DNA from: Roseimaritima ulvae
GTDB lineage: Bacteria; Planctomycetota; Planctomycetia; Pirellulales; Pirellulaceae
Assembly (NCBI RefSeq): GCF_008065135.1
Contig: NZ_CP042914.1
Location: forward strand, 2,604,001-2,668,000
DNA: 64,000 bases
Direction: 5' to 3'
Shown here: in pieces, positions 18,130-26,720 of the stretch
Numbering within the stretch: the first letter of the stretch is position 1
Layout: each line of letters starts with the position of its first letter
Made by a program: the position numbers and the translations under genes
The notes under the pieces: model-generated
Told to the model about the DNA's origin: nothing
Databases searched by the model: none
The model's input: only the letters and a program-made list of their open reading frames with translations

Positions 18130-19671
18130 ATGTCGCGTTTGTATGCTTCGAATATCTTCAGCTCGTTGGTGGCGGTTGCGATCACGATGGCGTTGTTTGC
18201 CGGCGGCCTTCAAGCCGCGGAGAAGAACATCATCTTTTTTGTCACCGACGACGAAAGTCCCACGCTGGGGTGTTATGGCGATCAGGTGGCCGTGACGCCG
18301 GCCATCGATGCCTTGGCGGCCGACGGGGTGTTGTTTCGCAACGCTTTTGCCACCACGGCGTCTTGTAGTGCCAGTCGGTCGGTGATTATGTCTGGGTTGC
18401 ATAATCACAAGAACGGCCAATACGGTCATCAACACCATTTTCACAAGTTCGCGTCGTACCACGACGTCGTGTCGCTGGCTTTGCCGCGGGTGCTGCAACA
18501 GCAGGGGTATCGCACGGCTCACATCGGCAAGTACCACGTGGCTCCCGAGGCGGTTTACCACTTCGAGAACTATTTGAAGGGCAACAGTCGCAACGCTGTG
18601 GAGCTGGCGGAGAAGTGTCGTGATTTCATCGAGCAAGACGACGAACGGCCGTTCTTCATTTATCTGGGCACCTCCGATCCGCACCGTGGGGGCGGAGTGG
18701 ACAAGAATTCGGAATTGGATTTGAAGCCCAATCTATTTGGCAACAAACCCAACCGTGGAGCGTTTCCCGGAGTGGAGGAAGTTTTTTATGATCCGGCCAC
18801 TGTGCCCGTGCCGCCGTTCTTGACCGACTCGCCGGAAACTCGAGCGGAGTTGGCCGAGTACTACCAGTCCTGTTCGCGCATCGATCAAGGTGTAGCGCGG
18901 TTGGTGGAAATTCTCAAAGCCGCGGATCTGTACGACAAGACCCTGATCGTCTTTACCTCCGACCATGGGATGGCATTCGCTGGTGGCAAGACCACCGTAT
19001 ATGAAGCCGGTTTGCGAGTGCCTTTTGTGGTCCGCAACCCCTACGTCGAAACGCGAGGCGTGCAGACCGACGCTTTGGTCAGCCACATCGATATCACGCC
19101 GTCCCTACTGGACTTTGCCGACGGTTTGGACGAAAGCACCAACGGGCCCAAAAAATGGGTCAATCCGAACACGTTTTGGAAGTCACGAGAGGAAGCTCAA
19201 CGCGACAACCGCAGCGGCGGCAATCAGTTCCGCAGTTACCACGGCAAGTCCTGGTTACATCTGTTGGAGAATCCTGAGGAGACGCATTGGGAGACCATCT
19301 TTGCCTCCCACACTTTTCATGAGATCACCATGTATTACCCGATGCGAGTGGTGCGGGACAAGCAGTACAAGTTGATCTGGAACATCGCCCACGGGTTGCC
19401 CTATCCCTTTGCTTCGGACCTCTGGGTAGCCAGCAGTTGGCAAGCCCAATTCCAGCAGGGACCGGATGCTCCCTACGGATTAAAGACCGTCGATCAATAC
19501 ATCCACCGACCGGCCTTCGAGTTGTACGACATCCAGACCGATCCACACGAAGCCCACAACCTGGCGCTCGACCCGGCCTATGAAAAGGTTTTGAAAGAGT
19601 ACCAAGCCAAACTCAAAGCCCAACAGAAGCAGCTGGAAGACCCCTGGATCATGAAATGGGACTACGAATAG
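18130..19671 (+). CDS. Sulfamidase-type (N-sulfoglucosamine sulfohydrolase-like) sulfatase
   Basis: A 513-residue exported arylsulfatase-superfamily enzyme. The signal peptide ends near GLQAAEK. The metal-binding start NIIFFVTDDESPTLGCYG is followed by the formylglycine site CSASR (Cys about residue 79), so it needs a maturase. Beyond the core it tracks mammalian sulfamidase: RTAHIGKYHVAPE, DPHRGGG, FTSDHGM, EITMYYPMRVVRD, FELYDIQTDPHEAHNLALDP and the late DPW. It probably removes sulfate from N- or O-sulfated glycans such as marine sulfated polysaccharides; the exact substrate is inferred. ATG 18130 is chosen over a longer in-frame start at 18025 because it gives a clean signal peptide and avoids overlap with the upstream gene. 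Confidence 0.9.
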   Translation: MSRLYASNIFSSLVAVAITMALFAGGLQAAEKNIIFFVTDDESPTLGCYGDQVAVTPAIDALAADGVLFRNAFATTASCSASRSVIMSGLHNHKNGQYGHQHHFHKFASYHDVVSLALPRVLQQQGYRTAHIGKYHVAPEAVYHFENYLKGNSRNAVELAEKCRDFIEQDDERPFFIYLGTSDPHRGGGVDKNSELDLKPNLFGNKPNRGAFPGVEEVFYDPATVPVPPFLTDSPETRAELAEYYQSCSRIDQGVARLVEILKAADLYDKTLIVFTSDHGMAFAGGKTTVYEAGLRVPFVVRNPYVETRGVQTDALVSHIDITPSLLDFADGLDESTNGPKKWVNPNTFWKSREEAQRDNRSGGNQFRSYHGKSWLHLLENPEETHWETIFASHTFHEITMYYPMRVVRDKQYKLIWNIAHGLPYPFASDLWVASSWQAQFQQGPDAPYGLKTVDQYIHRPAFELYDIQTDPHEAHNLALDPAYEKVLKEYQAKLKAQQKQLEDPWIMKWDYE

Positions 19672-19700
19672 AACCAGCTGGCGCCCACAAAATTTCCATC

Positions 19701-19739
19701 CCTCCCGATAGGTGCCACCCACCTATCGATTTTGCTAGC
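19701..19739 (-). repeat. RAYT-associated hairpin repeat, left inverted copy
   Basis: GATAGGTG and CACCTATC form an 8-bp stem around a 5-nt loop. The whole 39 bp, on the minus strand, matches the plus-strand copy at 21408-21448 (GCTAGCAAA, then the GTGGGTGGCACC core, then GGGAGG). The transposase gene lies between the two inverted copies. Confidence 0.8.
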
Positions 19740-19859
19740 CATCTGTTCCTGATCAGTTATTTGAGTTGCTTGCGGATAACTGGGCAAAAAAACACTTGCC
19801 TTTAGAGGGTGTGCCGGTTACCATTCGGGGGTGTTGCGTTACTCTAACAGGGGCTGGTA

Positions 19860-21023
19860 ATGGGACGTTCGCTTAGGTCGGAGCAGGTTGCCGCCGATGA
19901 GGTGGCTATTTTACATATTACGCAACGCTGTGTACGGCGGTTTCGGCTCATGGGAGTCGATCCGGACACGAAAAAGGACTACAGCTCTCGGCGGGAATGG
20001 ATTCGCAGACGCATGGAAGCCCTGGCGTCGACTTTCGCCATCGACATGCTCGCATATGCGATCCTATCTAATCATATGCATTTGGTCATTCGCACCCGCC
20101 CCGACATCGTCGCTCAGTGGACTGATGAAAAGGTGGCGATGCGGTGGTTGCGAGTGTTTCCGGGCCGGCGTTTGGAAGAGCACTTGGCCGAACCAACCGA
20201 GAACGATGTCAAAACATTGGCTAGAGACCGGGAAAAAATCGCCACGATCCGCCTGCGACTCTCGAATGTTTCGTGGTTTATGCGAGCTCTGAGCGAACCG
20301 ATCGCGAGAAAAGCCAACGAGCAGGAAGGCTGTACCGGACGGTTTTGGGAAGGACGATTCAAATCGCAGCGAATAACCGATGAGGCCGGCCTGTTGGCCT
20401 GTTCGATGTATGTTGACCTCAACTTGGTACGTGCGGCGATGGCCGAGGGGCCTGATGATTCGAAGCACACGTCCGCCTATGATCGTATCGGTGGCAGCAA
20501 TGGGCAACAAATCGATTCCGCGGCATTTGATCTAAAGCCGGTCCCGACAGCCGAAGCGGCTGCGGAAATTCGCGATACGCCCATCGATGAGCTGCGGAAG
20601 AAACGCCAAGCCGAAAAGTTGAATCCAACCGCCAAACGCATCCCTCAAGACGAGTGGCTTGCTCCATTAACATTCCGCGAGACGTCTGAGGCGAGCGACC
20701 CGGAGATTAGTCGTTCCGGAGTGCGAGCCAGCGATAAGGGCTTTCTGGCAATGAGCCTAGCCGACTACCTGAACTTGCTGCGCTGGACGGCCCGGCAAGA
20801 ACAGGACGAGGCAAAAGCCACCATGCCACCGGATCTGCAAGGCAAGCTGTCTCGATTGGGTATCGACATTGCGATGTGGCGCGATTTGGTGTGGAATTTC
20901 AAACAGTACTTTGGTAGCAGCAGTTGCGCAGGGACCCCTCGCTCCATGTCCCAGCGTGCCCAATCGACCGGCCGCCATTGGCTTCGTGGCCAAGCGGCCG
21001 CGAGAGCTTGCTTCAGCGCCTAG
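19860..21023 (+). CDS. REP-associated tyrosine transposase (RAYT, IS200-like Y1 domain)
   Basis: A 387-residue protein with the Y1 transposase fold. The HUH metal-binding motif is H72-M-H74 (SNHMHLV), and the candidate nucleophile is Tyr184 in CSMYVDLNLVRA, the typical RAYT context. A family GRFWEGRFKSQ motif precedes it. RAYTs are domesticated or semi-mobile single-strand nucleases that act on REP hairpins. The C-terminal ~150 residues go beyond the catalytic core and look lineage-specific. Inverted copies of a hairpin repeat flank the gene (19701-19739 and 21408-21448), with two more partial copies at 21347-21397, as expected for a RAYT and its substrate. ATG 19860 is preceded by AGGGG. Confidence 0.9.
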   Translation: MGRSLRSEQVAADEVAILHITQRCVRRFRLMGVDPDTKKDYSSRREWIRRRMEALASTFAIDMLAYAILSNHMHLVIRTRPDIVAQWTDEKVAMRWLRVFPGRRLEEHLAEPTENDVKTLARDREKIATIRLRLSNVSWFMRALSEPIARKANEQEGCTGRFWEGRFKSQRITDEAGLLACSMYVDLNLVRAAMAEGPDDSKHTSAYDRIGGSNGQQIDSAAFDLKPVPTAEAAAEIRDTPIDELRKKRQAEKLNPTAKRIPQDEWLAPLTFRETSEASDPEISRSGVRASDKGFLAMSLADYLNLLRWTARQEQDEAKATMPPDLQGKLSRLGIDIAMWRDLVWNFKQYFGSSSCAGTPRSMSQRAQSTGRHWLRGQAAARACFSA

Positions 21024-21346
21024 CTGCCTACCCGCGAGCTGCATGGTTTGCCTAGCCCCGCTGCTAAGAAATCTACGAGCCAGGCTTGTCGGCCCGACCA
21101 GGAACGTCGCGCATTCAGTGTTGAAAGTGACGTCCAAGCTGAAGGGGCGGTTCTCATTCCCGGCTCAGTCGTTCTGCAACCAGCGAATCGGTGCCCTCTG
21201 CACCGCCGCGACTTTGCATCGTTTCTTAGTCGTTGCGCAGCCAAGTATTGAGGGGCGTGGAAAGTCCCTGCCAACTGAATCGCAGGCGGCAGCGTTTGGG
21301 AATGCTGCTTTCGTAATCAGCGGCAAATGAGGCGTCTGCAACAAAA
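21024..21346. other. Stretch without a recognisable gene
   Basis: This lies between the RAYT gene and the repeat cluster. Several short frames exist on both strands but none has a recognisable motif, Shine-Dalgarno sequence or family-like start. It may be decayed element DNA. Confidence 0.4.
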
Positions 21347-21448
21347 ATAGGTGGGTGGCACCTAATGGGCCTGGTGGGTGGCACGTATTGGGAGGGGCGC
21401 TATAGAGCTAGCAAAGAAAATAGGTGGGTGGCACCTTTTGGGAGGGGA
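21347..21448 (+). repeat. Cluster of three GTGGGTGGCAC repeats downstream of the RAYT
   Basis: Copies at 21347-21363, 21373-21397 and 21408-21448. The first and third share ATAGGTGGGTGGCACCT; the second and third share a trailing GGGAGGGG. The third is the inverted partner of 19701-19739. Probably REP-like substrate sites of the adjacent transposase. Confidence 0.8.
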
Positions 21449-21451
21449 CCG

Positions 21452-21481
21452 AAAAACAGGGGCACGCGGGTGCCCCTGTTT
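21452..21481 (-). terminator. Intrinsic terminator after the lipoprotein gene
   Basis: A perfect 12-bp stem (AAACAGGGGCAC / GTGCCCCTGTTT) with a 4-nt loop. Read on the minus strand it ends in a run of T. It lies 27 bp downstream of the lipoprotein stop codon. Confidence 0.8.
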
Positions 21482-21508
21482 GGCTTTTGATTTCGTCTCT
21501 GCGAGTCC

Positions 21509-21919
21509 TTACGAGGACTGCAGGTCGAAGTCGATGGTGTTGCTGCCCGCTTCTACCTGAGCGGTCAACTCGGTCGCTTCGTTGTATTTGGCGGGCAGGA
21601 TTTCTTTTCGTCCTTCCACCAACGGCTCGCTTCCTTCACCACCAGAAGTCGCACGTTCGGTAGTGATCACTACCTTGTGAGCACCGATCAGTGCGCCATC
21701 GATCGACGCGGAGTAACGCAGCGTGTACTGGCCGCTGGCGTCGGTGGTCCCCACCGATGGACGCCCACCGGTCGGTTGAAAGGTAACCACAGCTCCTTCG
21801 ATCGGCGAGCCATCCACCGTAACGGTGCCTGACACGTCGGCGTTATCCACACCGTCATCGCATCCACTTACTAGAAGTACAGCAAGACAAAGCAGGGCTG
21901 GAACAAATTTTGACATCAA
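21509..21919 (-). CDS. Carboxypeptidase-regulatory-like lipoprotein
   Basis: A 136-residue lipoprotein. The signal peptide ends in a good lipobox (LLVSGC, Cys about residue 20). The mature part is a transthyretin/CarboxypepD_reg-like beta sandwich (VSGTVTVDGSPIEGAVVTFQP, then TDASGQYTL). Such small lipoproteins are numerous in planctomycetes and usually sit next to a DUF1559 gene, as here: the DUF1559 gene ends 55 bp upstream in the same direction. The biochemical role is unknown; surface display is likely. Two adjacent ATG codons (21919 and 21916) could start it. A terminator follows closely. Confidence 0.85.
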   Translation of the reverse strand: MMSKFVPALLCLAVLLVSGCDDGVDNADVSGTVTVDGSPIEGAVVTFQPTGGRPSVGTTDASGQYTLRYSASIDGALIGAHKVVITTERATSGGEGSEPLVEGRKEILPAKYNEATELTAQVEAGSNTIDFDLQSS

Positions 21920-21974
21920 TATTTAACTCACGAGTATTCGAACTTAATAACACAGCATGTGACGAACAAAGCGC

Positions 21975-22970
21975 CTACGGGCTCGTGACGGGTTCTCCGT
22001 CTCGGATCCCCGCCAAAGCTTCCAATGGACTGTCGATATACCATGGACTTAGCTGGTTGGTTTCAATCGTTTCGGCGATGAAATGGACGCTGCCATCCGC
22101 ATAGCCGAACTGAACGCCGCCCGGGTGCAAACTCATATACGAATTTTGCATCTCGCTGTTGGGAGCCGTAACGGGAGGGTTAATGCCCCAGCGAGTGGTG
22201 CCAAAGATGGTCACCAAACCCTGATTCCAAGCGGCATTGCCAGCGTCTTGGGCGCTGGGCCCCGCAGCATTGGCATCGCGAACCGCAAAGGCGGTTCCGC
22301 CATCGGTCCGTACCGCGTTCATTTCCCAAGCTCGCTCGCCGATCAAAAACGTGTTGCTGGTACCGTCTTTAATGTCGCCCAGCTTCACGCGACTGTCACG
22401 ATAGAAAGCCCCGGTCGCACCCGAGGTGCCTAGCCCCATATTGGTCGCCTGCTTTTGACGCACATTGGCGGTGCCGTTGCTGGCGACATAGTTGCAGACC
22501 GGGAGCCCAAAATTTCCCCCTCCAGGTTTTTTGGCAATCGCATAGCCCGCGGAAACCGCTTCATTGTGCACCTCGGGACCGACATCGGAAGGACAACGGA
22601 AAGCGGATACCGGGGTCTGCATCACGGCTTGGTTCAACGCCATGGTCTGACTGGGACGCAAACTGTTGACCTGCAACTGCTCGTGCAGGTTGTCCTGTTC
22701 GATGAAGGGCAAAATCAATGCACTCCAAGCCCAGTAGCCTTCGTTGTCCACTTTGGGAACCGTGTCGATGTAACCGGAGGGCAACACCAAGAAAGTGTCG
22801 TGGTAGTTGTGAGCCGCCAACGACAATTGCTTCAGATTGTTACTGCATTGCATCCGCCGAGCCGCTTCGCGAGCCGCTTGCACGGCCGGCAATAACAAAC
22901 CCACCAAAACTCCAATGATGGCGATCACCACCAACAATTCAACAAGAGTAAAACCACTACGTTTCGACAT
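21975..22970 (-). CDS. DUF1559 protein with prepilin-type N-terminal methylation site
   Basis: A 331-residue protein. The N-terminus KRSGFTLVELLVVIAIIGVL is a type IV prepilin/pseudopilin signal cut by prepilin peptidase before Phe, followed by AAREAARRMQCSNNLKQL, the planctomycete DUF1559 signature. The C-terminal part contains the expected HPGGVQFGYADGSVHFI motif. These proteins form very large families in Planctomycetota; a surface or pseudopilus-like role is presumed but unproven. ATG 22970 is chosen because it puts the prepilin motif at the start; the frame extends further upstream. It pairs with the lipoprotein gene downstream. Confidence 0.92.
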   Translation of the reverse strand: MSKRSGFTLVELLVVIAIIGVLVGLLLPAVQAAREAARRMQCSNNLKQLSLAAHNYHDTFLVLPSGYIDTVPKVDNEGYWAWSALILPFIEQDNLHEQLQVNSLRPSQTMALNQAVMQTPVSAFRCPSDVGPEVHNEAVSAGYAIAKKPGGGNFGLPVCNYVASNGTANVRQKQATNMGLGTSGATGAFYRDSRVKLGDIKDGTSNTFLIGERAWEMNAVRTDGGTAFAVRDANAAGPSAQDAGNAAWNQGLVTIFGTTRWGINPPVTAPNSEMQNSYMSLHPGGVQFGYADGSVHFIAETIETNQLSPWYIDSPLEALAGIRDGEPVTSP

Positions 22971-22988
22971 AAAAACACCATCCATCAA

Positions 22989-23017
22989 AATAGAATGCCG
23001 CATTAAAAGAACCTCAA
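22989..23017 (-). promoter_or_regulatory. Possible sigma-70-like promoter of the DUF1559 gene
   Basis: On the minus strand TTGAGG and TCTATT are separated by exactly 17 bases, and the -10 box ends 18 bases before ATG 22970. Each box matches four of six consensus bases, so this is tentative. Confidence 0.35.
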
Positions 23018-23220
23018 CCAACCAGCGACGGATTGGCAAGGACAAACAACTGCTTATGAAAAAAGCGAAAAGGAAGGAGGGGAGGTGGGGAAAAGCAAGG
23101 CGGGACGGGGCGGGGAAGTGCCCCTTAAAGGTTGCCTAGTGTAGTCGGAACTTTCATTGAGTGGCAAGCGGGGGGAGTGAACGTGTCTCGGGGGCGGGTA
23201 AAACCTAGCAATGGTGGCAC

Positions 23221-23258
23221 AAAAAAACGCGAACGAGTGACGGCGGTCACTCGCTCGC
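23221..23258 (-). terminator. Intrinsic terminator after the metalloprotease gene
   Basis: A 13-bp stem with one mismatch (GCGAGCGAGTGAC / GTCACTCGTTCGC on the minus strand) and a 4-nt loop, followed by seven T. It lies about 50 bp after the protease stop codon. Confidence 0.85.
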
Positions 23259-23306
23259 GTGCTCAAAAATCACGCTGCCCTGGGCTGCTCTGGAGCTACC
23301 CGAGGG

Positions 23307-26231
23307 CTACTGCGGAATCGGTTGCAAAGCCGCGTCCGCAGCCGGTTCTTGGCCGAAACGGATAATCGTTGCGCCCCCCCCGGCATTGCCGGAGTTGTAG
23401 ACGTAGCCAGCTTTCAAAGCACTGCCGATTCGCTCGTCCAGTTCAGCCAAATGGGCTTCGGTGTAGACGTCCATTTTATCGTCGCATTTGGCCATCGATT
23501 TTTGGATTTTGCCCTGCAACTGACGCAGCTGCAAACGCGCAAGGTTGCTGATCGGTTTATGAGCCGCGGTGTCGCCGGAGGTTTTTAGGACCAGGTCCAA
23601 CAGCCGTTCCAGGTGCTCACGCTGCAGGTTGCGGCGAAGACTGCTGATCATTGGTTTGCGATCGTTGCGATTCTCAGGACAGTCCTGTTCCAATTCGCTC
23701 CAGACCGCATCGCTGACGGTATCAAGCAGCTCGGGTAAAGTCAGCATGTCTTGGTCCGACGGCACTCGCAACTCGTTGTCGTAAACGCGACGCAAAGTGG
23801 TCGGGTTGAGCAACTGCGTCAGCGCCGAAGCTTGGATACCGAGGATCCGGTCGTGGATCGGCCAAGCCCCTTCGGAGGACATCCCGTGACCGGCGCCGCT
23901 GTCGAGCCACTTGTCGGCCGACATCCGCTCCAGCAACTTCGGCGTCAGGCCGAAGGCTTCGTCGTGGAAGGTCTGTTCGATGACAAACTTGAGCGCGTTC
24001 CGCTGCTGCTCGGCAGGTACAACTTCCACCGGCGAGCGATCGCCGGGGTCGCCCTTTTTGTCGCGATGAATGAACGTCCCGCCGACCCAGTTGGCCATCA
24101 TGCTGACCGAGCGGGATTGCAACCCCAGGGTCAGTTCATAACCGCGGCGAGCTTTGCCCCAGCTGTCACCGTCTTTGACAAACTGATCCAAGATGCGTTC
24201 GCGGTACAAACGAATCAGTTTGGTTTGTTCGGTGGCGTAAGCCAGCGGGTCTTTGCCAAAGTCGTAGCGGCGAGCCAGTGGATCCGGGCCGCCGGTGTCT
24301 TCGTCGGTGGCGTATTGCAGTTCGGGTTCGGAACAGCGTTTGAGGATCTTGGGCAACTGTTTGTCATCAAACGTATAGCCGTATTCGATCGCCCAGAAGT
24401 CGTAGGGCCCCAAGCCGATCATCGCGTAATCGCCTTGCGTCTCGCCCGATTCATAACGGTAGTTGATGGGCGAGTAGTCCATGACCGAAGCGGTGATGGT
24501 CTTTTTGCCTTTGACGGCTTCGCTGTTGATTTCATCCAAGGTGTACAGGCCGGAAGCTTTGAAGTTGTGACGCAAACCCAAGGTGTGCCCAACTTCGTGA
24601 GCGACCAAATCGGCCAACAACGGTCCCACAAACCACTCGGGCATGCCGTCCAGCAATTCCTCGTCGGTCTTGGGCTCGTCCATCTTTTCGTCGTCCTTCT
24701 CCTCTTCGTCTTCCTCTTCTTCCTCCCCGTCCTTGTCGTCGTCGCTGGCGGGTTTGTCTTCCAGCAAGGTCAGCGCCCAGTTCATGCGGGCAAGAGCGAG
24801 GTCCAGGCTGCGTCCACTGGCAGCCAAGCAGAGTCCGTTTTTCTGGCTGACACGACCGTACAAGCCGTCGAATTCCTCATCACCCAACAGCATGGGGTCG
24901 GCGGCGGCAAAGGCGTGACCGGCCATCGGCTGACGACTTTGGTAGGCCGTTTGGGCTCGCATGTAATGGGCGGCCGAGGGCGGAGCCAGACGCACGCGAG
25001 GATCCCAGTTGGGGTGATCGCCCAACCAAGCCAGCGTCTCCGGACTCATGCCTTCCATCGCCAACTTGGGCATCAGGTCATGGAAGTTAAAGCGGAAGTG
25101 GCGAATCCAGCCATCGGTGAGCACGATATCGGCATCGAGAATCTCACCCGTTTCTGGATGCACGCGACTGGGCCCAATCGCCGTTCCGATATCGTTGTTC
25201 AGCCAACGCACAAAGTTGTAGTTAACGTCTTCGGGATCCTTCTCCATGTGGGCCCCGGTCGACGCGTCTTGGTACTCAACCACGATGGCGTCGAGCAGCC
25301 CGACTTTTTCGAAGGCTTCATTCCAGTATTCGATACCCTCTTTAACCCACCGGCGGTAGCGGACCGGTGTGGTGTGTTCGATGTAGAAACGAATCGGTTC
25401 TTTGGGAGGGCTGAGTTTCAGTTTAGGATCACGTTTTTGCAGGTGCCAGCGATTGATGTAGCGGACCCGCGTTTCATCATCATCATATTTTCCCAGGTCG
25501 GAAAAGGAGGTGGTGAAGTAACCCACGCGGGCGTCGGCACTACGCGGCGAAAATCCGTTGCTCGACGACGGAACTTCGCTGATCGAATAGTGCAGGGTTT
25601 GCAAGTTGCTGGAGCGGCCGACGATCTCAAACGCCAATTCGATGTTCTTGGGAAACACCTTGGCCTGTTGGATCGTAACCAGCCGCGAATTGGTGACCCG
25701 CACGTCGGAACCAAAGAATTTGGTCGCGTTGCCGACCAATAAGGCATCCAGGTCGATTACCGGACCGCCGCTGGGACCGGTAGCCAAAATGGGCACGTCC
25801 AACAAGACTTGGTCGGTAAACAGACGCTTGACGGAGGCTTTGGCTTCGGCTTCGCCGGTGGCACGGATCTTTAGGTTAGGCGCGATCAGGGCCAGGCGAT
25901 TGTTGTATTTCCGCCAGGTCACTACCCAGTCGCCCGATTGCAGCCCGGCATAACGATCGCCACTGCTGACGGTGAGCGCCAAGAAGTAGCGTTTGGAGGC
26001 AAAGTTCTTGGGCAATTCCCCCAAGATCTGGCTCTCTTTCTCGTTCTTCCAAACCTTAAACAGCCCCTTGAAGTTCTGTTGGTCGGAGGAGGGGATCTCG
26101 GTATAGCCTTCGGAGACCTTACTGAAATCGGGCAAGGAGTCCGCCGATGCGCTAGCGGCCGTCAGCAGGCAACCGGCAATCAGGACGGCAAGGGTCCCGG
26201 CCCCCTCACGCAACAAACAACGAGTCTTCAT
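23307..26231 (-). CDS. Zinc-dependent metalloprotease (metzincin-type, DUF5117/DUF5118-like)
   Basis: A 974-residue exported protease. The signal peptide is about residues 1-30 (cleavage near SASADSLPDF). The zinc site HEVGHTLGLRH starts near residue 545, with three His and the Glu, and the ASVMDYSP Met-turn follows about 45 residues later. These are metzincin features. The flanking regions resemble the DUF5117 and DUF5118 arrangement of bacterial zinc-dependent metalloproteases. A very acidic insertion (DDDKDGEEEEEDEEEKDDEK) precedes the zinc site at about residues 495-525 and may bind calcium or be an unstructured linker. ATG 26231 is chosen for the signal peptide; the longer frame has an alternative start codon. 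Transcribed alone, with its own terminator. Confidence 0.9.
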   Translation of the reverse strand: MKTRCLLREGAGTLAVLIAGCLLTAASASADSLPDFSKVSEGYTEIPSSDQQNFKGLFKVWKNEKESQILGELPKNFASKRYFLALTVSSGDRYAGLQSGDWVVTWRKYNNRLALIAPNLKIRATGEAEAKASVKRLFTDQVLLDVPILATGPSGGPVIDLDALLVGNATKFFGSDVRVTNSRLVTIQQAKVFPKNIELAFEIVGRSSNLQTLHYSISEVPSSSNGFSPRSADARVGYFTTSFSDLGKYDDDETRVRYINRWHLQKRDPKLKLSPPKEPIRFYIEHTTPVRYRRWVKEGIEYWNEAFEKVGLLDAIVVEYQDASTGAHMEKDPEDVNYNFVRWLNNDIGTAIGPSRVHPETGEILDADIVLTDGWIRHFRFNFHDLMPKLAMEGMSPETLAWLGDHPNWDPRVRLAPPSAAHYMRAQTAYQSRQPMAGHAFAAADPMLLGDEEFDGLYGRVSQKNGLCLAASGRSLDLALARMNWALTLLEDKPASDDDKDGEEEEEDEEEKDDEKMDEPKTDEELLDGMPEWFVGPLLADLVAHEVGHTLGLRHNFKASGLYTLDEINSEAVKGKKTITASVMDYSPINYRYESGETQGDYAMIGLGPYDFWAIEYGYTFDDKQLPKILKRCSEPELQYATDEDTGGPDPLARRYDFGKDPLAYATEQTKLIRLYRERILDQFVKDGDSWGKARRGYELTLGLQSRSVSMMANWVGGTFIHRDKKGDPGDRSPVEVVPAEQQRNALKFVIEQTFHDEAFGLTPKLLERMSADKWLDSGAGHGMSSEGAWPIHDRILGIQASALTQLLNPTTLRRVYDNELRVPSDQDMLTLPELLDTVSDAVWSELEQDCPENRNDRKPMISSLRRNLQREHLERLLDLVLKTSGDTAAHKPISNLARLQLRQLQGKIQKSMAKCDDKMDVYTEAHLAELDERIGSALKAGYVYNSGNAGGGATIIRFGQEPAADAALQPIPQ

Positions 26232-26586
26232 GTATGGGTTCCAATGGATTGATAGGTCTATCGATAGTTGGCAACGTGATCCCACCACCGTGCAGAGAGG
26301 GCCGCTACTGGCATGAATAAGTTTAGACCACGCCGGGCCGGAAATCCTTGAGGGAGGACGGAGGTGGGAGGCTCGCCGATATTGTAACCGTTAAAACCAA
26401 TCTTAACCAAAAGATTAGAACGCAAAAACGTACTCGCGGCCGTCTGCCGGGGCCCTGCGGCGGTGAAAATAGACCGTGGAGCCGTGATTTGGGCGTCTAG
26501 CCCCGCTCGGGGGCTAGTATCGAGCGGTTTGGCAAAATGAGCGTTTTAGGTGGACAGGTAGGGAGAGGGGCAGGGATTCTTTTTTT
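26232..26586. other. Upstream region of the metalloprotease gene, no gene seen
   Basis: About 350 bp with no convincing coding frame. An A/T-richer patch (26385-26430) could hold the protease promoter, but no clear -35/-10 pair was found. Confidence 0.4.
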
Positions 26587-26676
26587 GTAGCTACGCTCGC
26601 CAGAGCGTGGGGGCGGGCGGTCTGTCAGCCTAGAAAGGCTAGCGTACGTTGCCCACGCTCTGGCGAGCGTCGCTAC
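26587..26676. repeat. Long inverted repeat around a 25-bp palindrome (element B)
   Basis: Arms 26587-26611 and 26652-26676 are inverted repeats with one mismatch (core ACGCTCGCCAGAGCGTGGG). The space between holds the palindrome 26624-26648 (AGCCTAGAAAGGCT core, GTACG end), a relative of the one at 3668-3692. It lies just 3' of the Ser/Thr kinase gene. Confidence 0.8.
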
Positions 26677-26720
26677 GAAAGCCACGAAACGCTGGCGAGT
26701 TCGGCTGCGCAGGCCCGGCC

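Larger units (their letters stand above)
22971..23306. other. Promoter region with purine-rich tract
   Basis: This 336-bp spacer between the metalloprotease 3' end and the DUF1559 gene holds the protease terminator, a purine-rich tract at about 23056-23118 and a candidate DUF1559 promoter. No gene was seen. Confidence 0.5.

Noticed and set aside
23751-25742. Long plus-strand frame (663 codons) opposite the metalloprotease
   Set aside because: It is antisense to a protein with a clear signal peptide and zinc motif, has no recognisable domain, and arises from GC-rich codon bias.
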